A stretch of DNA of 64,000 nt, from assembly GCF_003202035.1 (NCBI RefSeq), contig NZ_QJKC01000010.1, positions 109,796 to 173,795 of the forward strand, given 5' to 3'. Below, piece by piece: positions 7,957-17,937 of the stretch. Made by a program: the position numbers and the translations under genes. Source of the DNA: Aquitalea magnusonii (GTDB lineage Bacteria; Pseudomonadota; Gammaproteobacteria; Burkholderiales; Chromobacteriaceae). The stretch's first letter is position 1. Each line of letters begins with the position of its first letter. A model generated the notes under the pieces. It was not told the origin of the DNA. It did no database searches and saw nothing but the letters and a program-made list of their open reading frames with translations.

Positions 7957-10015
7957 TGGCTTCTCCCTGACGATAGACCGCCGGCACTTCCTTGGTGGTG
8001 ACCCACTTCACGGCCAGCGCCTTGCGGATGACATTGACGGAGAACAGCAGCATGGCCACCACCACGGCAATGAACATGGCGGTGAGGGTGGCATCCACAT
8101 AATCATTGAAGATGATCTGCTGCATTTGCGCCAGGCTTTTCGCCGGGGCCAGTACTTCACCCTTGGCCGCAGCGGTGGCGAACTTGTCGGCATGGGCGAG
8201 GAAGCTGATCTTGGGGCTGGCATGGAACAGCTTTTGCCAGCCGGCCACCAGGGTGACGATCAGCAGCCACAGGGTGGGCAGGGCAGTCACCCACACATAG
8301 CGCAGTTTTTGCATCTTGATCAGCACCACGGTGGCCAGGATCAGCGCAATGCCGGCCAGCATCTGGTTGGCAATGCCGAACAGCGGCCACAGGGTATTGA
8401 TGCCGCCCAGCGGATCCACCACCCCCTGGTAGAGGAAGTAACCCCAGCCGGCCACGGCCAGGCCGGTGGCGGTCAGGTTGGCGCCCCAGGATTCGGTATT
8501 GGCCATGGGCTTGATGAAGATGCCCAGCAGGTCCTGGATCATGAAGCGCAGCACGCGGGTGCCGGCGTCGATGGTGGTGAGAATGAACAGCGCTTCAAAC
8601 AGGATGGCAAAGTGATACCAGAAGGCCATCATGGTCTTGCCGCCAATCACGCCGGACAGGATGTGCGCCATGCCCACCGCCAGTGTCGGTGCGCCACCGG
8701 CACGCGACAGGATGGTGGTTTCGCCCACATCCTTGGCCATCTGGGTCAGCACATCCGGGGTGATGACAAAGCCCCAGCTGGAAATCACCTGTGCCGCGTC
8801 CACCGCGGTCTTGCCGATGACGGCTGCCGGGCTGTTCATGGCGAAGTACACGCCCGGATCCAGCACGCAGGCGGCAATCAGCGCCATGATGGCGACAAAG
8901 CTTTCCATCAGCATGGCACCGTAGCCGATGACACGGGCGTGGGTTTCGTTCTCGATCAGCTTGGGCGTGGTACCCGAAGCCACCAGCGCGTGGAAGCCGG
9001 ACACGGCACCGCAGGCAATGGTGATGAACAGGAAGGGGAACAGGTTACCGGCAAAGACCGGGCCGCTGCCATCGATAAACTTGGTCAGCGCCGGCATGTG
9101 CAGGTTAGGCGCCACGATCAGGATGCCGATGGCCAGACCGATGATGGTGCCGATCTTGAGGAAGGTGGACAGATAGTCACGCGGGGCCAGCAGCAGCCAT
9201 ACCGGCAGCACCGAAGCGACAAAGCCGTAGCCGATCAGCACCCAGGCCAGGGTGGTGCCCTGCAGGGTGAACAGCGGTGCCAGCGTGGCGCTCTTGGCCA
9301 CATCGCCGCCATAGACAATGGCCAGCATCAGCAGCACAAAGCCGATAACGGAAATTTCGCCAATCTTGCCCGGACGGATATAGCGGGTATAGATGCCCAT
9401 GAACAGGGCAATCGGAATGGTGCAGGCGATGGTAAAGCTGCCCCACGGGCTGCCGGTCAGCGCCTTGACCACCACCAGCGCCAGTACCGCCAGCAGGATG
9501 ATCATGATCATCAGGATGCCGATGGAGGCAATCACGCCGGGAATCGGCCCCAGTTCCAGCCGGATCATTTCACCCAGCGACTTGCCGTCGCGGCGCATGG
9601 ACAGGAACAGCACCAGGAAATCCTGTACCGCGCCGGCCAGCATCACGCCGATGAGAATCCACAGCGTGCCCGGCAGATAGCCCATCTGCGCGGCCAGTAC
9701 CGGCCCCACCAGCGGACCGGCCCCGGCAATGGCAGCAAAGTGGTGGCCGAACACCACCCATTTATTGGTGGGGACGTAGTCCAGGCCGTCGTTGTGCTTT
9801 TCCGCCGGGGTCAGCCGTTTGGCATCCAGCTCCAGCACACTATTGGCAATGAAACGGCCATAAAAACGGTAAGCGATGGAGTAGACCGACACGGCGGCCA
9901 CCACCAGCCAGATGGCATTGACCGGCTCGCCACGATTGAGTGCCACCACGGCAAAAGCGACGGCGCCCGCCAGGGCCACGGCAATCCAGATTGCCCATTC
10001 CTTTAAGCGTTGCAT
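7949..10015 (-). CDS. cstA: Carbon starvation protein A / pyruvate transporter family
   Basis: A 688-residue inner membrane protein with roughly 16-18 hydrophobic segments. Family marks include PTNKWVVFGHHFAAIAGAGPLVGP near residue 80 (cited in parts: TNKWVVFGHHF, AGAGPLVGPV), the CGAVSGFHALVASGTTPK loop and a C-terminal five-helix region. E. coli CstA and BtsT take up pyruvate by proton symport and respond to nutrient limitation; which of the two roles applies here cannot be decided from sequence. It is transcribed divergently from an RstA-like regulator across a 167-bp gap and is followed by overlapping ybdD. Confidence 0.94.
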   Translation of the reverse strand: MQRLKEWAIWIAVALAGAVAFAVVALNRGEPVNAIWLVVAAVSVYSIAYRFYGRFIANSVLELDAKRLTPAEKHNDGLDYVPTNKWVVFGHHFAAIAGAGPLVGPVLAAQMGYLPGTLWILIGVMLAGAVQDFLVLFLSMRRDGKSLGEMIRLELGPIPGVIASIGILMIMIILLAVLALVVVKALTGSPWGSFTIACTIPIALFMGIYTRYIRPGKIGEISVIGFVLLMLAIVYGGDVAKSATLAPLFTLQGTTLAWVLIGYGFVASVLPVWLLLAPRDYLSTFLKIGTIIGLAIGILIVAPNLHMPALTKFIDGSGPVFAGNLFPFLFITIACGAVSGFHALVASGTTPKLIENETHARVIGYGAMLMESFVAIMALIAACVLDPGVYFAMNSPAAVIGKTAVDAAQVISSWGFVITPDVLTQMAKDVGETTILSRAGGAPTLAVGMAHILSGVIGGKTMMAFWYHFAILFEALFILTTIDAGTRVLRFMIQDLLGIFIKPMANTESWGANLTATGLAVAGWGYFLYQGVVDPLGGINTLWPLFGIANQMLAGIALILATVVLIKMQKLRYVWVTALPTLWLLIVTLVAGWQKLFHASPKISFLAHADKFATAAAKGEVLAPAKSLAQMQQIIFNDYVDATLTAMFIAVVVAMLLFSVNVIRKALAVKWVTTKEVPAVYRQGEANV

Positions 10016-10182
10016 GTGATTTTCTCTGTCCTTGGTTGATCATGGGCCGCTGCCGAAGCCGGCCTGACTGCCTCGTATGTGCAGCGTCGATTCTGTCCGC
10101 ATAAACCGGGAAATACAAGCCGGATGCCAGCCCTGCCATACATGGTGATACTATTTCCACCATTGATTTTCGCAGGCATGGC

Positions 10183-10890
10183 ATGACACCCCACATTCTC
10201 ATTATCGAAGATGATATTCATCTGGCTCAGCTGATTTCCGCCTACCTTGGCAAACACGGCTACCAGGTGAGCCTGCATGGTCGCGGCGACACCGCCGCCG
10301 ATGTGATTCTGGATACCCGGCCGGACCTGGTGATTCTGGATGTAATGCTGCCAGGCAAGGAAGGCTTCGATGTCTGCCGCGAGGTGCGGCTGCGCTACCA
10401 TGGCCGCATCCTGATCATGACCGCCCGCGACGAGGACGTGGACGAAATCCTCGGGCTGGAACTGGGCGCCGACGACTATCTGGCCAAGCCGGTCGAGCCG
10501 CGCCGCCTGCTGGCACGGGTGCGCGCCCTGCTGCGCCGTGGCGTCGACGATGGCGGCAGCAGCGACAGCAGCGACCACGATGACCTGGTGTTCGGCCAGT
10601 TCAGCATCAGCCAGGGCACGCGCTCGGCCTCGCTCGCCGGCGAGGAAATGGAACTGACCACCGCCGAATTCGACCTGCTGTGGCTGCTGGCCAGCCATGC
10701 CGGCCAGGTGTTGTCGCGTGATGACATCATGAACGAATTGCGCGGCATCGGCTTTGACGGGCTGGACCGCTCCATCGACGCCCGCATCTCGCGCCTGCGC
10801 AAAAAGCTGGGCGACAGCCCCGATTCGCCCACCCGCATCAAGACCGTGCGCGGCAAGGGCTATCTGTTTTCGCGCAGTGACTGGGAATGA
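10183..10890 (+). CDS. OmpR-family response regulator, RstA-like
   Basis: The 235-residue regulator has a receiver domain (acidic pair Glu9-Asp10/Asp11, phosphoacceptor Asp53 in LVILDVMLPG, Lys in YLAKPVEP) and a C-terminal winged helix. The output domain resembles E. coli RstA closely (TAEFDLLWLLASHAGQVL, GFDGLDRSIDARISRLRKKL, KTVRGKGYLFS and a final WE). Its stop overlaps the kinase start by ATGA. Targets are unknown here; a TGACAG-rich repeat region just after the kinase gene is a candidate binding site. Confidence 0.92.
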   Translation: MTPHILIIEDDIHLAQLISAYLGKHGYQVSLHGRGDTAADVILDTRPDLVILDVMLPGKEGFDVCREVRLRYHGRILIMTARDEDVDEILGLELGADDYLAKPVEPRRLLARVRALLRRGVDDGGSSDSSDHDDLVFGQFSISQGTRSASLAGEEMELTTAEFDLLWLLASHAGQVLSRDDIMNELRGIGFDGLDRSIDARISRLRKKLGDSPDSPTRIKTVRGKGYLFSRSDWE

Positions 10891-12257
10891 TGAAGCTGCC
10901 CCTGTTGCGAGCGGACAAAAAACCGCGCCCGGGCAAAGCCTCCAAGGCATCACTGGCCACGCTGTTTGCCCGCTACTTCATCATCGCCATGGCGGCCGAG
11001 CTGGCCATCATCATCGGTTTCGCCTTCATGCTGGGCAAGCTGTACCAGAATAGCGACAGTGAAAACGCCCGCCGCATGCTGGATGGCCCGGCCTCGCTGC
11101 TGGTGCAGGAACTGGAGCGGGTCCCGCCAGCCGGCCGCGAACACGCCCTGCCACAGCTGACGCGTCATTTCAGCTATCCGGTCAAGCTGATCACGGAATT
11201 GCCGGCCGATCTGGACCCGGAGAGCAGGCAGAACTTTGCCGCCGGCAAAACCTATCTCGATTTCGACAACAACCTGCTGTACATCCCGCTGCGCGACGAG
11301 CACCGCATGGTGCTGATGGGGCCGCTGGATGCCACCAGCAACAGCAACGACAGCGGCTGGATTACCGAAGACATCGAAGTGCTGCTGCTGTGGATCCTGT
11401 TTACCGGCAGCACGCTGGGCCTGCTGATCTACTTTTACCTGCGGCCGATGTGGCGCGATCTGGTTTCGGTGCGCGATGCCGCCGAACTGTTCGCCAACGG
11501 TGATTTCCACGTACGCACCCCGCAGGCGCACAGCCGGCTGTTCGCCCCCCTGTCCACTGCCCTCAACAGCATGGCGGCCAGGCTGGAGCGCTTGCTGGAA
11601 ATGCATCAGGCGATGAGCCATGCCGTGGCGCATGAAATCCGTACCCCCATTGCCCGGCTGCGTTTCGGCCTGACCATGCTGGAAGAAGAAGAGGACGAGG
11701 CCGAACGCCAGCGTTACCGCGACGGCATGGAACGTGACATGCAGGAGCTGGAAGAGCTGATTACCGCCAGCATGGAATACGCCAAGCTCAACCGGGGCGA
11801 CTCCATCCTGCAGCGGGAACAGGTCGACCTGTACGACTGGTTCGACGACCTGCTCGACCTGGTCCATCCCCTGAAACCGGCCAATCTCAGCCTGTCCATG
11901 GATTGCGCGCGCGGCCAGGCCACCTTCGACCGCAAGCTGATCTATGTCGCCAGCCGCAACCTGCTGCTGAACGCCTTCAAATACGCCCAGCGCCAGGTGC
12001 ATCTGATTGTCGAGCGCCATGGCAACATGCTGGAAATCCATGTCGACGACGATGGCCACGGCATTCCGCCGCAGGACTGGGAACGGATTTTCGAACCCTT
12101 CCGCCGGCTGGACCGCAGCCGGGACCGCGCCACCGGCGGCTATGGTCTGGGGCTGTCCTATGTCAGGCTGATTGCCGAACATCACGGCGGCAATGCCTTC
12201 GCCAGCAAGAGTCCGCTGGGCGGAGCCCGGCTCACCCTGCGCATCGCCCTCAGCTGA
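10887..12257 (+). CDS. Sensor histidine kinase, RstB-like
   Basis: The 456-residue inner-membrane kinase has a TM helix at about residues 28-52 (IAMAAELAIIIGFAFML), a periplasmic domain of about 110 residues, a second TM helix (LLLWILFTGSTLGLLIYFYL), a HAMP region, a HisKA domain with HAVAHEIRTPIARLRF (phosphorylated His) and an ATPase domain with DDDGHGIPP and GYGLGLSYVRLIAEHHGG. It pairs with the regulator upstream. The periplasmic segment is RstB-like in size, and the signal it senses is not known. Confidence 0.92.
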   Translation: MMKLPLLRADKKPRPGKASKASLATLFARYFIIAMAAELAIIIGFAFMLGKLYQNSDSENARRMLDGPASLLVQELERVPPAGREHALPQLTRHFSYPVKLITELPADLDPESRQNFAAGKTYLDFDNNLLYIPLRDEHRMVLMGPLDATSNSNDSGWITEDIEVLLLWILFTGSTLGLLIYFYLRPMWRDLVSVRDAAELFANGDFHVRTPQAHSRLFAPLSTALNSMAARLERLLEMHQAMSHAVAHEIRTPIARLRFGLTMLEEEEDEAERQRYRDGMERDMQELEELITASMEYAKLNRGDSILQREQVDLYDWFDDLLDLVHPLKPANLSLSMDCARGQATFDRKLIYVASRNLLLNAFKYAQRQVHLIVERHGNMLEIHVDDDGHGIPPQDWERIFEPFRRLDRSRDRATGGYGLGLSYVRLIAEHHGGNAFASKSPLGGARLTLRIALS

Positions 12258-12300
12258 CAGAGTCACAGCCTGTCACAATCCTGTGACAGGAAACTGACAG
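12255..12300. promoter_or_regulatory. TGACAG repeat cluster with a perfect dyad, putative operator
   Basis: TGACAG occurs at 12255, 12284 and 12295, and a perfect 9-bp dyad CCTGTCACA-ATCC-TGTGACAGG spans 12269-12290. Read on the minus strand, 12300-12283 is CTGTCAG-TTTC-CTGTCAC, two 7-mers separated by 4 bases, the layout of a Pho box and of other OmpR/PhoB-class sites. A possible -10 (TTATCT, 12311) follows ten bases later on the plus strand, ahead of the hydrolase gene. Binding by the RstA-like regulator or PhoB is an inference. Confidence 0.4.
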
Positions 12301-12358
12301 ACTGGCTGCTTTATCTTGCGCATACTGCAGGCTGTTCACTTTCCTGCCGGAATTTTCC

Positions 12359-13189
12359 ATGCCTTCACCTCGTCCCGCCGCCCTGCTGATTCACGGCCTG
12401 GGTGGTACCGTTTACGACCTCGGCTCGCTGGGCCGCACCCTGGAAGAAGCCGGGATCGATACCCATGCCCCGCTGCTGCCTGGCCACGGCACCGTACCGG
12501 ACGATTTGCTGGCAACCGGCTGGCAGGACTGGATAGACAGCATGCGCGCCCAATACCGCACGCTGAAGCAGCGCCATGGCGTGGTGCATCTGGCCGGCGT
12601 CTGCCTGGGTGCGCTGGTGGCACTGGAAGTGGCACGGCTGGAAAACCATCAGGACAAGCTGGCACTGTATGCGCCACCGCTGTTTCTGGATGGCTGGAGC
12701 CTGCCGCGCCTGACCTGGTTGCGCAAGCTGGGCTATATCCTGCCGGGCATGGCCAAACGCATGCGCGTGCCGGAAGCCGAACCATTCGGCATCAAGAATG
12801 CGCGCATCCGCAAGCTGATCCAGCAACGCTTCGAACGCGGCGAACGTTTCCATTACCCGTATGTGCCGCTGGCCTGCATCCGCGAGGTCGACAAGCTGCG
12901 CAAGCAGCTGATGCCGCGCCTGCAGGAAATCACCTGCCCCACGCTGATCGTGCATGCCGACGAAGACGACATCACCAGCCCGCGCTCGGCACACCACCTG
13001 CAAAAACATCTGGGCGGGCCGGTCGACTTCATGCCGCTGTCCGACAGCTATCACATGATTCTGGTGGATAACGAACGCATGGCGGTGCTGGCGCGCAGCG
13101 TGGATTTTTTCCGGGCCCGTCCGGCCAGCAAGCCGCGTCCGGCCAGCACGACACAGCCGCTGTGGCAGGGTGAGGCCATCACCGCCTGA
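12359..13189 (+). CDS. Alpha/beta hydrolase with cysteine in the nucleophile position
   Basis: The 276-residue protein has the alpha/beta hydrolase oxyanion motif LIHGLGG and PLLPGHG, and a nucleophile elbow GVCLGA with Cys82 where serine is usual (TGC at 12602-12604). The acid (HADEDDITSP) and catalytic histidine (SYHMILVDNE) resemble Est30-type carboxylesterases. A cysteine nucleophile is known in dienelactone hydrolases, so activity is possible but the substrate cannot be assigned. It follows the RstAB-like pair on the same strand after a repeat-rich 101-bp gap that may be a regulated promoter. A large hairpin follows the gene. Confidence 0.85.
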   Translation: MPSPRPAALLIHGLGGTVYDLGSLGRTLEEAGIDTHAPLLPGHGTVPDDLLATGWQDWIDSMRAQYRTLKQRHGVVHLAGVCLGALVALEVARLENHQDKLALYAPPLFLDGWSLPRLTWLRKLGYILPGMAKRMRVPEAEPFGIKNARIRKLIQQRFERGERFHYPYVPLACIREVDKLRKQLMPRLQEITCPTLIVHADEDDITSPRSAHHLQKHLGGPVDFMPLSDSYHMILVDNERMAVLARSVDFFRARPASKPRPASTTQPLWQGEAITA

Positions 13190-13209
13190 GCTGCCGCTGC
13201 TGCTTGCCA

Positions 13210-13247
13210 ACACCGGGCCGACACTGCCAGCAGTGCCGGCCCGGTGT
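13210..13247. terminator. Large GC-rich hairpin after the hydrolase gene
   Basis: Arms ACACCGGGCCG and CGGCCCGGTGT enclose an inner CACTGC/GCAGTG stem. No T-run follows, so it may be a terminator or an mRNA 3'-end stabiliser. Confidence 0.5.
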
Positions 13248-13512
13248 CATTGCAGACGGGCAAAGTTCCCCGGCTTCATCAACAGCAACAAAGTCCGGCG
13301 CTTTGTCATGCACTGTCATCAAGCCGGCACAGCGCCGCCACATAGCCCAGACGCTAGCCGCACAGAGCGGCCAGCCGGCTCTGGCACACTGTTTCCCATG
13401 CAAACAAGCCATGCCGCGGATACCCCCGAGCCTGCGGCAAGGTGCTTGCTCTGTATCTGTTTAGGGTCTGGCAACGGGCCCGTTCTCCTCTGTCCTTTGT
13501 GTGACTTTGTGT
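13248..13512. ncRNA. Gene-free region, candidate small RNA ending in a terminator
   Basis: This stretch upstream of hemF has no convincing reading frame. It ends in a strong plus-strand intrinsic terminator that is not explained by the hydrolase gene 320 bases upstream, which has its own hairpin. A perfect AACGGG/CCCGTT palindrome lies at 13473-13484. I do not recognise a known RNA family (no SRP, 6S or tmRNA marks), and no promoter is clear. A small RNA is one explanation; a long 3' UTR is another. Confidence 0.25.
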
Positions 13513-14525
<1,013 letters not shown>

Positions 14526-14531
14526 GCCAGC

Positions 14532-16127
14532 CTACTCCACGCCGGGCGGCTGCCCCTGCAGGTCGACACAGACCCGGTTGCGACCCTCCTGCTTGGCCCG
14601 GTACATGGCGTCATCAGCCCGTTTAAGCACTGCCCCCGCCTTGCTGTCGCTGGCCAGCACCACGGCACAGCCCATGCTAGCAGTGACCTTATCCGGCAGG
14701 CCCAGCTTGGCCCAGTTCAGCCGCTCCAGCTGCAGGCGCAGACGGACGGCCGCCTTCATCGCATCGCGCAGCTCGGTGGCCGGCAATACCAGCACGAACT
14801 CCTCGCCCCCCAGCCGCGCCACCAGATCCTGGCTGCGCAGCATGCGCCGTGCCAGCCGTACCAGCACTTTCAGCACCTCGTCGCCCACGGCATGGCCGAA
14901 GGTGTCGTTGATTCTCTTGAAGTGATCCAGGTCCACCATTACCAGCGCAAACATCTCGCCGGTCTCGTGATAGCCCTGATACAGCTGTGACAGCACCGCC
15001 TGAAAGGCGCGGTGGTTCAAGGCGCCGGTCAGCGCATCGTGTTCGGACAGGCGACGCAGTTCGCGGTTGAGCACCCAGGTGCGGTTGAGCAAGGCCAGGG
15101 CCAGCCACAGCAGCAAGGCTGCCACGATGCCCGGTGCCGTGCCCTTGGCGATCTCCAGCGCCAGCACCTCATTGGGCAGGTAATGCAGCACCCGCATGCC
15201 GCTATCGCCCACGGCAAACACCTTGACATGGGCGGTGGGGCCGGCGCGGTAGTCGGCCATCACCGGCAGGCGCAACAGGTTTTCCTGCGGCAGGGCCTCC
15301 TCGGTATTGGCGGCAACAATCTGGTTCTGGGCATTCAGCAGATACAGCTTGCCCAGCACCTCGCCCGCGCTGCCCAACAGCTGATGCAGGGTGGGAACGC
15401 CGACATCCATGTACAGCGCGCCGTAAAAATGCCCGCCGGCCACAATGGGCTGACCGATGGTCAGCATGGCGCCCTTGCCCGCCTGATCGATATAGACGGG
15501 CGTGATGAAACGCCGGCCCGCCGGGTTTGCCTCCGGCAGCGCCATGCGCCAGAACACGCCGTTGGGCGTGGCCAGGGTGTAGTGGTAATCGGCGGCGGGG
15601 GCGAAGGGATAAAGGTAGATGAACTGCTGGCGTGACACGTAGTAGACCCAGGCCACGCCATGGTCATCCAGATTGCGGTAGGCTGCGGTCAGCATCGGTG
15701 CCAGCCCCAGCGCCACCGCCATTTCGCGCTGGCGTGAGGGCTCGGGCTTGCCGGGCAACACCAGCCCGGTCAGATTGCCGATCTGCTGATGGCTGAGCGG
15801 CGGCGGCAGCTGGTCCAGCGAGAAATAATTGCTCCCCGGCACCGCGCGCAGTGCGGACAGCTGGCCATCCACATCGCGCGGTGGCTCGTTCCATTGCAGC
15901 TCACGGACGGCTTCGGCCTGAATGGTATCGATAAAACCGGATATTTTTTCAAAATGCTGGCGCAGGCCGGCCACCGCACGGTGGGCATACTGGTCGGACA
16001 GACTGAGCGAACGGGAATAGACATACCAGCCGTTGGAAACAACCAATAGCATGAATACCAGCGTCAATATGCCGCGAAATAGCCGCTGGTGGTCCAGCAC
16101 CATCTCGCCCAACAGCATCCTACGCAT
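14532..16127 (-). CDS. Membrane diguanylate cyclase (Cache-like sensor plus GGDEF)
   Basis: The 531-residue protein has a TM helix (LTLVFMLLVVSNGWYVY), a periplasmic Cache-like sensor of about 270 residues, a second TM helix (GIVAALLLWLALALL) and a GGDEF domain. The active site is GGEEF, and RSQD lies five residues before it, matching the product-inhibition I-site, so it is probably an active, feedback-controlled producer of c-di-GMP. The frame opens at a TTG (16166), but the ATG at 16127 sits better relative to a TATA-like -10 about 50 bases upstream; the start is uncertain by up to 13 codons. Confidence 0.9.
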   Translation of the reverse strand: MRRMLLGEMVLDHQRLFRGILTLVFMLLVVSNGWYVYSRSLSLSDQYAHRAVAGLRQHFEKISGFIDTIQAEAVRELQWNEPPRDVDGQLSALRAVPGSNYFSLDQLPPPLSHQQIGNLTGLVLPGKPEPSRQREMAVALGLAPMLTAAYRNLDDHGVAWVYYVSRQQFIYLYPFAPAADYHYTLATPNGVFWRMALPEANPAGRRFITPVYIDQAGKGAMLTIGQPIVAGGHFYGALYMDVGVPTLHQLLGSAGEVLGKLYLLNAQNQIVAANTEEALPQENLLRLPVMADYRAGPTAHVKVFAVGDSGMRVLHYLPNEVLALEIAKGTAPGIVAALLLWLALALLNRTWVLNRELRRLSEHDALTGALNHRAFQAVLSQLYQGYHETGEMFALVMVDLDHFKRINDTFGHAVGDEVLKVLVRLARRMLRSQDLVARLGGEEFVLVLPATELRDAMKAAVRLRLQLERLNWAKLGLPDKVTASMGCAVVLASDSKAGAVLKRADDAMYRAKQEGRNRVCVDLQGQPPGVE

Positions 16128-16246
16128 CTTGCCAACCCGCTTGCGACTCTCTCGACACCATAGCAATGTACTTTATATATGCTCACACGCTAACACGGGT
16201 ATTAGCTGAGCTGTACCTTGCGCGGTCGATTGACCAGCCGGCATTG

Positions 16247-16274
16247 AAAAAACGGGTCAGATTGACCCGTTTTT
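16247..16274. terminator. Terminator after azoR
   Basis: Stem ACGGGTCA / TGACCCGT with loop GAT, flanked by A- and T-runs. It lies 20 bases past the azoR stop and can act on the minus strand. Confidence 0.85.
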
Positions 16275-16293
16275 CCCACAACAACCCGCCTGC

Positions 16294-16902
16294 TCAGAGC
16301 GCGAGTGTGGCAATCGCTTCCTTGGCGGCATGAATGGCGGTGGCGCGCTTGTCTTCGCCCATATTGACCGCCTCGGCCCGCACGAAGGCGATATCGCTGA
16401 TGCCCAGGAAACCCAGCACGGTACGCAGGTAGTCTTCCTGGAAGTCCATCAGCTGGCCCTGTTCGGTGGAGTAGACACCGCCACGGCTGGAGACGATCAC
16501 CACTTTCTTGCCACCGGCCAGGCCCTGCGGACCATTCTCGGTGTACTTGAAGGTGCGGCCGGCAGCGGCCACACGGTCAATCCAGCTCTTCAGCTGCGAC
16601 GGGATGGAGAAGTTGTACATCGGCGCACCGATCACCAGCACGTCGGCAGCCAGGAATTCTTCGATCAGCGCATTGCTCAGGGCGCTTTCACTGCGCTGGT
16701 TTGCAGTCCAGTCGGCTTCGGCAGTGAAATTGGCACCGATGATTTCGCCGGACAGATGGGCAATCGGCTGGCTGGCCAGATCGCGGTAGCTGACTTCGAC
16801 GGCGGCGTGACGCTGGCGCACGGCATCCACCACGGCAGCAGTCAGCTGACGGGAAACGGAGTTCTGACCAAGAATGCTGGAATCAAGGTGTAGCAGTTTC
16901 AT
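16294..16902 (-). CDS. azoR: FMN-dependent NADH:quinone/azo reductase
   Basis: The 202-residue flavodoxin-like protein starts MKLLHLDSSILGQNSVSR, has the FMN-binding PMYNFSIPSQLKSWIDRV and the SSRGGVYS loop of AzoR, and has the usual length. AzoR reduces azo compounds and quinones and is thought to protect against thiol and quinone stress. The ATG at 16902 is preceded by AGGAAG; the longer open frame upstream lacks such a site. It is divergent from a LysR gene, which probably regulates it. Confidence 0.93.
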   Translation of the reverse strand: MKLLHLDSSILGQNSVSRQLTAAVVDAVRQRHAAVEVSYRDLASQPIAHLSGEIIGANFTAEADWTANQRSESALSNALIEEFLAADVLVIGAPMYNFSIPSQLKSWIDRVAAAGRTFKYTENGPQGLAGGKKVVIVSSRGGVYSTEQGQLMDFQEDYLRTVLGFLGISDIAFVRAEAVNMGEDKRATAIHAAKEAIATLAL

Positions 16903-16984
16903 GATGGACTTCCTTTTGTGCAGTTGGGTATGGGTGAATGGTAGTTTTTGACACCAATCATGACTAGACTGCAAAAAAAGGAAA

Positions 16985-17009
16985 CATTGTTCCACCGATA
17001 GGACAATCT
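16985..17009. promoter_or_regulatory. Imperfect dyad between azoR and its LysR gene
   Basis: ATTGTTCC-ACCGAT-AGGACAAT is a near-perfect dyad (one mismatch) directly in front of the LysR start and in the shared control region. It is a candidate binding site for that regulator. Confidence 0.35.
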
Positions 17010-17010
17010 G

Positions 17011-17937
17011 ATGCAAGACCTCAACGACCTGCTGTATTTTGCCAAGGTGGTGGAATTCGGCGGCTTCATGGCGGCCAGCCGCATGCTGGGCATACCCAAA
17101 TCACGGCTGTCGCGCCGGGTGGCCGAGCTGGAGGAGCGACTGGGGGTGCGTCTGCTGCAACGTACCACGCGGCGGCTGGCACTGACCGAAGTCGGCAGCA
17201 GCTATTACCAGCATTGCCAGGCCATGCTGGCCGAGGCCGAGGCGGCGGATGACGCCATTGCCCGCATCACCGCCGAACCCCGCGGCCTGGTACGGGTCAG
17301 CTGCCCGGAACTGCTGGCCAAGACCTTGCTGGCACCGGCCCTGCCCCGCTTCATGCTGCGCCATCCGCAGGTGCGGGTCAGCCTGGAGGCCACCAACCGG
17401 CGGGTGGATCTGATCGAGGACAATATCGATGTCGCCCTGCGCGTGCGCAACAGCCTGGAAAACAGCGCCAATCTGGTGGTGCGCCAGCTGTCGGTCAGCC
17501 AGGTCATTCTGGTGGCCAGCCCGGACTTCATGCGCCAGCACCCCATGCCGCAATCGCCGGCCGACCTGCTCGCCCTGCCGGCACTGACCATGAGCCGCCC
17601 GGATGGCCGCGGCCAGTGGCAACTGCTGGACCAGGCCGGCCACACCTATAACCTGCAGATCGACAGCCCGCGCCTGATGACCGACGACCTGCTGGTACTG
17701 CTGGAGGCGGCCATTGCCGGCCTGGGCGTGGCGGCCCTGCCAGTGATGGTCTGTGACGAGGCCTTGCAGCAAGGGCGCTTGCTGCGGCTGCTGCCGGAGT
17801 TCGACAGCCCCTGGGGTATTCTGCATGCGGCCTTTACCAGCCGGCGCGGCTTGTCGCCGGCGATCAGGGCCTTTATCGATTTTCTGGTGACCGACCTGAT
17901 TCCGCCCGGCCACCCCTCCTATCCTCCGGCCGGCTAG
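17011..17937 (+). CDS. LysR-family transcriptional regulator, divergent from azoR
   Basis: The 308-residue protein has an N-terminal LysR HTH (YFAKVVEFGGFMAASRMLGI, PKSRLSRRVAELEERLGVRL) and a substrate-binding-like effector domain (VRVSCPELLAKTLLAP, RRVDLIEDNIDVALRVR), placing it in the CrgA/AaeR-like group with many quinone- or aromatic-responsive members. The divergent azoR gene is the likely target. Its TAG stop and the TAG of the convergent GGDEF-EAL gene share the same CTAG tetranucleotide. Confidence 0.92.
   Translation: MQDLNDLLYFAKVVEFGGFMAASRMLGIPKSRLSRRVAELEERLGVRLLQRTTRRLALTEVGSSYYQHCQAMLAEAEAADDAIARITAEPRGLVRVSCPELLAKTLLAPALPRFMLRHPQVRVSLEATNRRVDLIEDNIDVALRVRNSLENSANLVVRQLSVSQVILVASPDFMRQHPMPQSPADLLALPALTMSRPDGRGQWQLLDQAGHTYNLQIDSPRLMTDDLLVLLEAAIAGLGVAALPVMVCDEALQQGRLLRLLPEFDSPWGILHAAFTSRRGLSPAIRAFIDFLVTDLIPPGHPSYPPAG

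Noticed and set aside
8126..10006. Long open frame antisense to cstA
   Set aside because: Low-complexity His/Gln/Gly-rich product, fully explained as the reverse of a membrane protein gene.
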